From Gammaproteobacteria bacterium (GTDB lineage: Bacteria; Pseudomonadota; Gammaproteobacteria; Steroidobacterales; MnTg04), in contig JAPUHG010000286.1 in assembly GCA_027297845.1 (NCBI GenBank), positions 1 through 6,089 of the forward strand: DNA of 6,089 nucleotides, read 5' to 3'. How positions within the stretch are numbered: the stretch's first letter is position 1; each line of letters begins with the position of its first letter. The notes under the pieces were generated by a model. That model had not been told where the DNA came from and did no database searches. It was given only the letters and a program-made list of their open reading frames with translations. Made by a program: the position numbers and the translations under genes. Positions 1 through 5,874 of the stretch are shown here, piece after piece.

Positions 1-2406
1 GCTTTCAGTTTTTCAGGTCCGGACACAATGCATGTTGCAGAAGTGTTTGGCATCGATGGAGTGGTCGATGCGCCTTTTCAGATCTCTGGCCATGTCGCTC
101 AGGAGGGTAGCCGATTCCAGTTCTCCGAAACGCGAGCGCAGCTTGGCGACAACGCAATAACCATCAATGGTTGGATCGACACCAGGAACACCATCCCCGA
201 TGGTGATATATCCATAAAGGCATCGGGACCGAATTTTTCCGTCATTGGTCCATTTACGGGAATTTCCGGTATCCCTGCTGAAACTTTCCAAATTGACGGC
301 AGGATAAAAAAAATCGGGACCAGTGTAAGTTTTGACGATGTAAAAATTGCCGTTGGAGAAAATCGTATTACGGCCAAAGGAGCGTTTGCCGGGCGAGGCA
401 GTGACGAGAACGAAATTACCTTTAGTGCTTCAGGACCCGATATGTCGATGCTGCAAGCAATGACCGGGTTGCAAGGCATTCCGGGAAAACCGTTTACGAT
501 ATCGGCGCACCTCAGGCCCGATAAAGCAGGCTTTAAACTGGAAGACGCGACTGGCGTTTTTGGCGATAACCGGGTCGAAGTGAATGGCGTGGTCGGTACG
601 AAAAGAGGGCTGACGGGCACCGATTTGCGGGTCAAAATTTCCGGAAGCGATCTGACGAACGTGGCGGTTTTAGCGAGAGTCCCATATCTGCCAGCGGGAC
701 CGTTCAAGGTTGCCGGCCATATTCAAATTAAAGACGATTTACTGAGCATTAAAGAGGCCACTGCGGTCACCGAGGGGTTCGATGCCTCAGCCAGGGGCAC
801 GGTTGGACTCGGACTCAAATCAGGTGGGTTCAAATTGGCGGTCTCCGCCAGCAGCCCCGACCTTGCTGATCTGTTGCAGATCGAATTCCTTGACCGTTTT
901 GCCGGTGAAGATTTTCGGATCGAAGGAGGCATTGCTCACCGGGCCAATGTTTTTACGCTGGAATCGGTCCATGCGTTTATTGGCAGCATGGAGGTCGATA
1001 TCGATGGCACCTTCGCGAGTGATGGCAGCACAGCCGATGTAGAAATAAAGATGAGCGCACCGGATGCCACCGTAGTGAGCGAACTCAGCGGCTACAACGA
1101 CCTTCCAGACGGATCGATATCGGTCAATGGACGAATCGAAAAAACGCCTACTGATCTCGAACTCGGCGATGTGGAATTTCGTATCGGTGATAACCTGTTC
1201 ACGGCAGACGGCACGCTCAGCAATGAACCTCTGCATAACGATAGCGACTTGCGTTTTTCAGCGGCCGGTCCGGATTTGCATCAACTCGGCCTGCCGTTTG
1301 GCATCGACATGTTGGCTGCCAAAGCGTTTACGGTATCAGGCGAAGTCAATGGTGTCCCAACGGGATTCGCGATTGAAAATCTTGATGCCAAAGTAGGGGA
1401 GAACACCCTGACTGGCCAATTCACCGCGGACCTGCGCGGCAAGCCCGAACTGTCCGGCGTGCTTTCATCCTCGTACATCGATGTGAGAGATCGTTTGACG
1501 CAGACCAGCGAACCAAAAGAAGAACCGAGCGGCGAAAAAGGGGAGTTTCTTTTCTCGAACAAGGCGCTTGAGCTCGATTGGCTGCAGCAGGTTAATATCG
1601 ATATTGACCTGAACATTGATCATTTGCTCGTCCGGGCACTGGATGCACACGAATTCAAAATCGGCTTGAAGCTTCGCGATGGTGCTTTGACCATCGATCC
1701 CATGTCTTTTAACGAGAAGGACGGCAAAGTATCGGGCAACTTCCATCTTGAGCCATCGGCAGGGGGGGTTGAAATTGACGCCTCACTAAACGTAGAAAAT
1801 GCGCACCTCGGTTTCCTGGCTTTCGAGGGGCAGGACCGATCAACAATGCCGTCTCTCAATGGGCGAATGGAACTCCACGGCACCGGCAATTCGGCCCACG
1901 AACTGGCGGCGTCGGCAAACGGCGTGATTTCTTTCACCTATGGTGCGGGTCGAACGCGGGATTTGCTTGGTTTTCGCCGCCTCAGCAATATGTTTACGAA
2001 ATTTCTTGGAGGCGGCAAATCATCCAGTACTGAGGACAACTACATATCGCTGGAATGTGCGTTTTACCAGGTCAACGTCGTTAATGGTATCGCGACAACT
2101 GAAAAGCTGGCAATTCAAACCGACAAGCTAACTTTGGTTACTGCAGGTACTGTCAATCTGGCGGATGAGGCAATAGACCTGTCGATTCGAGCCAAACCAC
2201 GAAAAGGTACTGGCATTAATGTCCTCAATATCGCCAAATCATTCGTGAAGCTCGGCGGAACCCTACAAAAACCCCAAATGATACTGGCAGCCAAGGGCTC
2301 AGCGACTACTGCGGGAGCCGCTATCGCGACCGGTGGCTTGTCGTTGTTCGCGAAGGGGTTCTGGGACAGAGTCAGTTCAGAAAAGGGAATCTGCGACAAC
2401 AACTAA
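1..2406 (+). CDS. AsmA-superfamily protein with tandem ~70-residue beta repeats (5'-truncated by window edge)
   Basis: The reading frame is open from base 1 with no stop before the Met at 28, and repeat sequence is already in progress there, so the true start lies upstream and that Met is probably internal. Residues below are counted from it. About residues 1-475 are alternating beta-strand repeats marked by an (S/A)(G/A/S)PD-like signature. About 505-792 resembles the AsmA-family C-terminal region: FLFSNKALELDWL at 507-519, then LSANG-like and TDKLTLVTAGTVNLADE segments (698-714), a GGTLQKPQ segment (743-750), and a hydrophobic glycine/alanine-rich end with FAKGFWDR and a late Cys at 789. 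Known of the family: AsmA, YhdP and TamB are inner-membrane-anchored periplasmic proteins with long beta-grooves implicated in phospholipid transport to the outer membrane. The membrane anchor expected at the N-terminus is outside the window. The gene converges on the minus-strand genes. Family assignment is firm; subfamily and substrate are not. Confidence 0.88.
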   Translation, partial: AFSFSGPDTMHVAEVFGIDGVVDAPFQISGHVAQEGSRFQFSETRAQLGDNAITINGWIDTRNTIPDGDISIKASGPNFSVIGPFTGISGIPAETFQIDGRIKKIGTSVSFDDVKIAVGENRITAKGAFAGRGSDENEITFSASGPDMSMLQAMTGLQGIPGKPFTISAHLRPDKAGFKLEDATGVFGDNRVEVNGVVGTKRGLTGTDLRVKISGSDLTNVAVLARVPYLPAGPFKVAGHIQIKDDLLSIKEATAVTEGFDASARGTVGLGLKSGGFKLAVSASSPDLADLLQIEFLDRFAGEDFRIEGGIAHRANVFTLESVHAFIGSMEVDIDGTFASDGSTADVEIKMSAPDATVVSELSGYNDLPDGSISVNGRIEKTPTDLELGDVEFRIGDNLFTADGTLSNEPLHNDSDLRFSAAGPDLHQLGLPFGIDMLAAKAFTVSGEVNGVPTGFAIENLDAKVGENTLTGQFTADLRGKPELSGVLSSSYIDVRDRLTQTSEPKEEPSGEKGEFLFSNKALELDWLQQVNIDIDLNIDHLLVRALDAHEFKIGLKLRDGALTIDPMSFNEKDGKVSGNFHLEPSAGGVEIDASLNVENAHLGFLAFEGQDRSTMPSLNGRMELHGTGNSAHELAASANGVISFTYGAGRTRDLLGFRRLSNMFTKFLGGGKSSSTEDNYISLECAFYQVNVVNGIATTEKLAIQTDKLTLVTAGTVNLADEAIDLSIRAKPRKGTGINVLNIAKSFVKLGGTLQKPQMILAAKGSATTAGAAIATGGLSLFAKGFWDRVSSEKGICDNN
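13..1446 (+). repeat. Seven degenerate ~70-codon tandem repeats within the AsmA-like gene (protein level)
   Basis: Repeat starts, taken at the SGPD-like motif, fall at about nt 13 (SGPD), 223 (SGPN), 430 (SGPD), 640 (SGSD), 850 (SSPD), 1054 (SAPD) and 1264 (AGPD). The spacings are 70, 69, 70, 70, 68 and 70 codons. Each unit then runs: a short helix-like stretch, a GIP/LPxGPF-type turn, F.I.G strand, a loop, a (V/A).(V/I)G(D/E)N strand, (I/V).(V/A).G strand, and a hydrophobic strand leading into the next SGPD. The last unit decays into GVLSSSYIDVRD before a charged linker (residues about 490-507). Conservation is at protein level and not obvious in the DNA, so this is an old repeat and not a recent duplication. 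More units probably lie upstream of the window. Confidence 0.85.
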
Positions 2407-2507
2407 ACGACAGCTAACGACGCGGCGCGGCTACGCATCCGATGCGTTATGCACAGCACCGTCAGGATGGCTGTTTCTCGCTCCGGATCCTAATGACGCC
2501 GGGGAGG
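2407..2507. other. Convergent intergenic gap, no clear terminator
   Basis: This is the 101-bp gap between two converging stop codons. It holds one perfect short inverted repeat, ACGCAT-ccg-ATGCGT at 2433-2447 (6-bp stem, 3-nt loop), and a GC-rich stretch just before it. Neither strand shows a T-run after the hairpin, so a rho-independent terminator is not supported. The hairpin could still protect 3' ends or contribute to bidirectional termination. Confidence 0.3.
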
Positions 2508-2720
2508 CTAACAGTTATATACGCCTACCGCGCAACGTCGCGCCGTGCGTCGTGCCACGCCGGCAATGCTTACTGGCGTTAACGGACGCCCGACTCTGGC
2601 TTCGGCGCTCGGGATCACACTTTGAATACCCGGGACCGCCAGCTGCTCGCCAATTTCGGATCCGAAAGTCACGATGATCCCGATAATTACCAGGATACCC
2701 ATTCGTTTCAATATGGTCAT
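2508..2720 (-). CDS. Small exported or membrane-anchored peptide with RVGRPLTPVS motif, 70 aa
   Basis: The start ATG overlaps the stop of the upstream DUF2092-type gene (ATGA overlap), and a strong Shine-Dalgarno lies inside that gene's end, so translation is probably coupled. The N-terminus has basic residues (MTILKRMG) and one hydrophobic segment at about residues 7-20, compatible with a signal peptide or single membrane span; PSAEA at 37-41 could be a processing site. The C-terminal half, RVGRPLTPVSIAGVARR (42-58) then TARRCAVGVYNC, is arginine-rich and ends in Cys, with a second Cys at 63. I recognise this as the style of a recurring family of small bacterial hypothetical proteins carrying a VGRP-TPVS-AGVARRT segment, from memory and with no known function. 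The motif, RBS and overlap argue for a real gene. Confidence 0.75.
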   Translation of the reverse strand: MTILKRMGILVIIGIIVTFGSEIGEQLAVPGIQSVIPSAEARVGRPLTPVSIAGVARRTARRCAVGVYNC

Positions 2721-3526
2721 TTGGCTTCTCCTCTCACAAAGTGCGCCGGCAAGTCACCCGCCTCCTTAAGATCCTTCAATTCAACTTTCTCCGCATGAGT
2801 CGAGTTTTGGAAGCTGAAACCATGTGCTTCGGCTTTCCTTCCGGTTTTCCAGTTCCTGTATTGAATGCTGTATTGCGGCCCATGGGACATGAGTTTGGAG
2901 GTAATGACATAACGACAGGGGTACGGGCGATCCCCGTGTGCGATCCAGATTTGCCAATCAACTTCTTCAGTTCGAAAAGCGAGATAATCGCATTCAACGC
3001 CGCCGATCACAGCGCTGCCAAGGTCTTTTACGTCAACGACATCTGCCATCAGCGCATCATAGGAATTCGACAACAACAAATCGGCGGCCGGGAGGGGACG
3101 GTTATACTTAAACCTCAACTCATCGACCAGGTTATCAAGCGTGCCAGGAACATCAGCCTGCGCATACATGTTCAGGTTTTTGCCGAGTACGGTCAGCGTT
3201 TTTCCGTCAAAGAACATCTCGACATCCACAAATCCACCGGAGCGCGTAGAGCGGATCTTGTCGGGCCGCTTGATAGCAACAGTGCCTGAACTTGCCAACT
3301 CGAGTTTCTGATCATCAAAAGTAACCACCTCGAGGGTGGCATCGTATTCGAACGAAAGGGCTTTTTGCGAGCCTACGTAATCGGACATGGACTTGAGTAT
3401 TCTCTTGGCATCTGCCTCATCGGCGCGCACCGTCATAGTCGTCCCTAATACAACTATCAAGGACAGCCCCACCGTGGATATACCGCGTACCGAATTCCTC
3501 ACGAATTTTCGTGCTGTTTTATTCAT
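2717..3526 (-). CDS. DUF2092-type exported (periplasmic) protein, 269 aa
   Basis: The N-terminus is a long signal peptide: basic MNKTARKFVRNSVRG, a hydrophobic core at about 17-31, then VRA at 33-35 before DEAD. The mature part reads as the DUF2092 family of predicted periplasmic proteins: ALSFEYDATLEV near 56-67, VAIKRPDKIR at 83-92, FFDGKTLTV at 105-113, PAADLL at 146-151, CDYLAFRTEEVDWQIWI at 179-195, PYPCRYVIT at 201-209 and PQYSIQYRNW at 217-226. The family is thought to have a LolA/LppX-like half-barrel that could hold a lipid; that is family-level knowledge and is not shown here. Cys 179 and Cys 204 could form a disulfide. The start is supported by AGAGGAG at 3534-3540, 7 bases upstream. 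It heads a two-gene operon with the 70-aa peptide and has its own promoter with the shared 20-bp element. Confidence 0.85.
   Translation of the reverse strand: MNKTARKFVRNSVRGISTVGLSLIVVLGTTMTVRADEADAKRILKSMSDYVGSQKALSFEYDATLEVVTFDDQKLELASSGTVAIKRPDKIRSTRSGGFVDVEMFFDGKTLTVLGKNLNMYAQADVPGTLDNLVDELRFKYNRPLPAADLLLSNSYDALMADVVDVKDLGSAVIGGVECDYLAFRTEEVDWQIWIAHGDRPYPCRYVITSKLMSHGPQYSIQYRNWKTGRKAEAHGFSFQNSTHAEKVELKDLKEAGDLPAHFVRGEAK
2726..2735 (-). promoter_or_regulatory. Shine-Dalgarno for the 70-aa peptide, inside the upstream gene
   Basis: The coding strand reads GAGAGGAGAA ending 5 bases before the ATG. It lies within the last codons of the DUF2092-type gene and supports both the chosen start and reinitiation or coupling at the ATGA overlap. 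Confidence 0.75.
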
Positions 3527-3593
3527 CTCAATGCTCCTCTTTGAACTGCAACTGAATCCCGGCTACACGGAACCACGATCCGGATATGGCTGT

Positions 3594-3638
3594 ACTCTAG
3601 TGGGGGCGGAGCAGAAAATCTGGTCTTTACGCGCCAAA
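3594..3638 (-). promoter_or_regulatory. Predicted activator-dependent promoter P1 of the DUF2092-type operon
   Basis: On the coding strand the element TTTGGCGCGTAAAGACCAGA (3638-3619) is followed after 19 bp by TAGAGT (3599-3594, 4 of 6 matches to TATAAT). A start site near 3587 would leave a leader of about 60 nt. No TTGACA-like -35 lies at normal spacing, which fits dependence on a bound activator. Element and spacing are shared with the two other promoters in this window. Confidence 0.7.
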
Positions 3639-3702
3639 AAGCTGGGTTATCGAAAGGTCACTTAACAGATATCGCTCCTTTGACTGAATCTGTGTCCGGC
3701 GA

Positions 3703-4170
3703 TTACTTCATGGTTATCGTCAGGCCGCTAACGCCGGTGGAAAGTGCCAGGCCCTTTGAATTGGCCTTCACATGAATTTTCACACCCTTGTCGTTCGACA
3801 ACCACATGCTGCCTTTACCTTTGCCTACCGTGATACCCAGCTCTTTCTCAAAATAAGTACCGGGAAAGTCCTTTACGTCATTTAATCCATAGACGTCACC
3901 CACGAGATGCATTTTGTGTATACCCACGCCACCGAGCTTCAATCCACCGGTTTTGAAGCTGTAGGACATGTCGCCCATGCGCAAAACACCGCCCCCCTTT
4001 TCGCCGCCGAGGATGAACATCACCTGCGTCTCATCGATAGTGATCGTCCCTGAGGGTTTCTCTTGTTCTTTTTGGGGGTCCACTTGGTCTTCTGCGATTG
4101 CCGTGCCGATTCCCAATAACATAACGGGGACAGCCAGCAGCAACCCATATAATGTGCGTCTCGTTTTCAT
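3703..4170 (-). CDS. Unassigned exported glycine-rich beta protein, 155 aa
   Basis: MKTRR, a hydrophobic core (about 7-22) and a GTAIA cut site before EDQ form a clear signal peptide, mature from about residue 27. A short charged linker (27-40) precedes a compact, glycine-rich, beta-like domain: TITIDETQVMFILGGEKGGG (42-61), GGLKLGGVGIHKMHL (75-89), VYGLNDVKDFPGTYFEKELG (93-112), VGKGKGSMWLSNDKGVKIHV (115-134) and GLTITMK at the end. I do not recognise it firmly. The order of a GGEKGGG segment, a V-YGL-D segment and a late small-residue strand loosely resembles DUF1134/EipA envelope proteins or other lipid-associated beta folds, but this is weak. There are no cysteines or obvious catalytic residues. 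The start is supported by AGGAG at 4179-4183, 8 bases upstream. It stands alone with its own copy of the shared promoter. Confidence 0.8.
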   Translation of the reverse strand: MKTRRTLYGLLLAVPVMLLGIGTAIAEDQVDPQKEQEKPSGTITIDETQVMFILGGEKGGGVLRMGDMSYSFKTGGLKLGGVGIHKMHLVGDVYGLNDVKDFPGTYFEKELGITVGKGKGSMWLSNDKGVKIHVKANSKGLALSTGVSGLTITMK

Positions 4171-4204
4171 GGCTCATACTCCTGATCGGATTGAGATTCG
4201 TCTC

Positions 4205-4249
4205 ATGCTACACGCTGCGAATCGCGTTCTCTGGTCATTTCCCGCCAAA
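4205..4249 (-). promoter_or_regulatory. Predicted activator-dependent promoter P2 of the glycine-rich protein gene
   Basis: The coding strand carries TTTGGCGGGAAATGACCAGA (4249-4230), then 19 bp, then TAGCAT (4210-4205, 4 of 6 matches to TATAAT). A start site near 4198 gives a leader of about 28 nt containing the Shine-Dalgarno, the tightest fit of the three promoters. There is no good -35 hexamer. Confidence 0.72.
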
Positions 4250-4317
4250 TCGCTGCATTGCACCGTTGAACCGAAAGCTCAACTTAGGTCTCGCGGCAAC
4301 AGTTACGACCACTGAAG

Positions 4318-5643
4318 CTAGAAGGCGGCTGACGATAGATTCGACATTGCCGAAGAACAGCTCAAAGACATCGGCCGACTGCTCACGCAGTCAAGCTTAC
4401 TCCCCATCGGTGCCGCGTCGCAGGCGGCGATCTCGGCCGAGCACTCCGAGCCGACAGCATTCAGACGCGTACGTCTAAACAGGACCGCATCTACAAACCT
4501 GACAAGCTCGACATCGCAGCCCACGGAGTATTCGTATCCGGCCTGTTTGTTGGCAGCAAGACAGCCGAGAATGCGCCCGTCACCCGCCGGGGTCGAGGCG
4601 CAGAATTTTTTAATTTCGTCCGCGCAAGCGTCCATGAATTCGCCCGCGGTGCCTGAGATATCGTCGATCTTGACTACGGCAAGCTCCTCTTTCACCTGGA
4701 TAATCTTGCCGCTGGGTTTGAGGTAGGTTTTTGTTATCTCGACTGTGGCGACATCAGCAATGGCTGGAATAAAGAAAACCACTTCCACCCGTCGGTTGGG
4801 CAGCAGACAGTCTTTCAGTGCGTCGCCGCTCAAGTCTTCGCACACAACAATCGGGTTATTCTCCCCGCGACCAATCGCCGTTACCCGTCCGGACGGGACT
4901 CCGGCAGAAACCAGGTAGTCACGCGCTGAATCTGCGCGCCTCTGCGAAAGGCCCTGATTGTATTTTTCGTTACCGATGCGGTCCGTATGACCGAAAATCG
5001 TGATGGCCGGAACGTAGTTACCAATTAACGTTACGATCCCGTCCAGTTCCGCCTGGCCCTCCGCACTTAAATCGGCGCTATTGAATGCGAATGCATCGTC
5101 GGCCTGCAAATACGATGTCACCAGATGAGTATCGATGTCTTCGATGTAGACTTGCGTGTCCAGCGGCGTAGCTGTTTCGAGACTCCAGGCGATCTCCCAC
5201 CGATCCGGTGGCAGATAGACGCCCAGCTTCTCACCTTTGGTCATATAGTCGGCCGTCTTTTCCTCGCCATCTACTGTATATCTGAAACCGCGCGGCGGTC
5301 GGAAGGAAATTTTTCGCAGACTCGAGCCGTTCTCATCCAACATATTCAGCGTAACGCGGGTGACGCTGCGGTCCCGAGTGCTGCGCCTAACGTTGAGAAT
5401 CACTGCATTCACTTTGACGTAGAGCGACCCCGCGGCGCTGCGAACTACTCGCCGGCATGCCCGTGCAATCTCGGGGAACTTGCTGGTCACTGCTTCGCGG
5501 AACTCCAGATCCGAGCACTCAACCTCTGACTCGGTGGCCCAGGTATCTGCCGTCTTTCCTGACGCAGACGGGCGCTCTTGTGCACTCGTGGCACCCGCCA
5601 TTAGAAAGACCGCGCACCAGGCGACTATTAGAATCGATTTCAT
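4318..5643 (-). CDS. Exported OmpA-family protein with C-terminal cysteine-rich repeats, 441 aa
   Basis: Residues are counted from the GTG at 5652, so Met 4 is the preferred start. The signal peptide is MKSILIV...MAGATSA, cut about residue 24; the Cys at 13 is not in a lipobox. Residues 46-180 form an N-terminal domain I cannot name, with Cys 46 and Cys 66. Residues about 186-292 are an OmpA-like peptidoglycan-binding domain: FAFNSADLSAEGQAELD, FGHTDRIGNEKYNQGLSQRR (220-239, with the T-D pair at 223-224), IGRGENNP and LLPNRRVEVVF (283-293). A spacer leads to two cysteine-rich units, Cys 343/351/364/379 and Cys 404/411/422/432, in the C-x6/7-C-x10/12-C-x9/14-C pattern of the GLG1-type cysteine-rich repeat. 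Likely role: a periplasmic protein tethering to peptidoglycan through the OmpA domain and presenting a disulfide-bonded module. No transmembrane barrel is visible. It has the shared promoter and lies downstream of a patatin/BamA-like gene. Confidence 0.88.
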   Translation of the reverse strand: MKSILIVAWCAVFLMAGATSAQERPSASGKTADTWATESEVECSDLEFREAVTSKFPEIARACRRVVRSAAGSLYVKVNAVILNVRRSTRDRSVTRVTLNMLDENGSSLRKISFRPPRGFRYTVDGEEKTADYMTKGEKLGVYLPPDRWEIAWSLETATPLDTQVYIEDIDTHLVTSYLQADDAFAFNSADLSAEGQAELDGIVTLIGNYVPAITIFGHTDRIGNEKYNQGLSQRRADSARDYLVSAGVPSGRVTAIGRGENNPIVVCEDLSGDALKDCLLPNRRVEVVFFIPAIADVATVEITKTYLKPSGKIIQVKEELAVVKIDDISGTAGEFMDACADEIKKFCASTPAGDGRILGCLAANKQAGYEYSVGCDVELVRFVDAVLFRRTRLNAVGSECSAEIAACDAAPMGSKLDCVSSRPMSLSCSSAMSNLSSAAF

Positions 5644-5651
5644 ATCCATCA

Positions 5652-5657
5652 CCCCTT
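5652..5657 (-). promoter_or_regulatory. Shine-Dalgarno deciding the start of the OmpA-family gene
   Basis: The coding strand reads AAGGGG, then 8 bases, then the ATG at 5643. Alternative in-frame starts, GTG at 5652 and ATG at 5649, would lie 0-2 bases from this site, too close for normal initiation. The 5643 start also gives a conventional MKS signal peptide. Confidence 0.65.
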
Positions 5658-5735
5658 AACTGTTTTTTAAGACCAACTGTTCGAAAAAGCAGTTAGCGAA
5701 CCCGCGAAATTGTTTCGGCCCGCCGACTTACACAT

Positions 5736-5780
5736 ATGATAAGAAAAAAGATTTGGTTTATCTGGTCATCTCGCGCCAAA
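5736..5780 (-). promoter_or_regulatory. Predicted activator-dependent promoter P3 of the OmpA-family gene
   Basis: The coding strand carries TTTGGCGCGAGATGACCAGA (5780-5761), then an AT-rich 19-bp spacer, then TATCAT (5741-5736, 5 of 6 matches to TATAAT). A start site near 5729 gives a leader of about 86 nt. No TTGACA-like hexamer sits at 17 bp. Confidence 0.72.
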
Positions 5781-5874
5781 TTTCCATATTCAGGATGTCC
5801 GTCCCATTATGAAACCTGGGGGCATATCCAACTGCATCGACCAATATCTGGCTCGCCGGTCGTTTCTGCTTGGG

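Noticed and set aside
99..707. Long reverse-strand open frame (202 codons) inside the AsmA-like gene
   Set aside because: Antisense shadow of a well-supported coding region; proline/serine-rich composition, no recognisable domain.
2712..2725. Partial match to the shared element (AAATGACCA on the coding strand) at the start of the 70-aa peptide gene
   Set aside because: Only 9 bases, the TTTGGCG arm is absent, and it is explained by the overlapping stop/start codons.
3619..3638. Shared element as a sigma-54 promoter (TGGCGCG resembling the -24 TGGCAC)
   Set aside because: No GC-containing -12 element (TTGCA) at the required spacing in any of the three copies, whereas a TANNNT hexamer is present at fixed distance in all three.
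4265..4283. Hairpin GTTGA-...-TCAAC downstream of the OmpA-family gene as a possible terminator
   Set aside because: Stem is about 7-8 bp including wobble pairs and no T-run follows on the coding strand; too weak to call.
5480..5500. Second partial match to the element (CTGGTCA...TCGCG) inside the OmpA-family gene
   Set aside because: Lacks the CGCCAAA arm and lies within coding sequence without a -10 partner.
5125..5529. Plus-strand open frame of 134 codons opposite the OmpA-family gene
   Set aside because: Shadow frame; the minus strand has a signal peptide and recognisable OmpA domain across the same gene.
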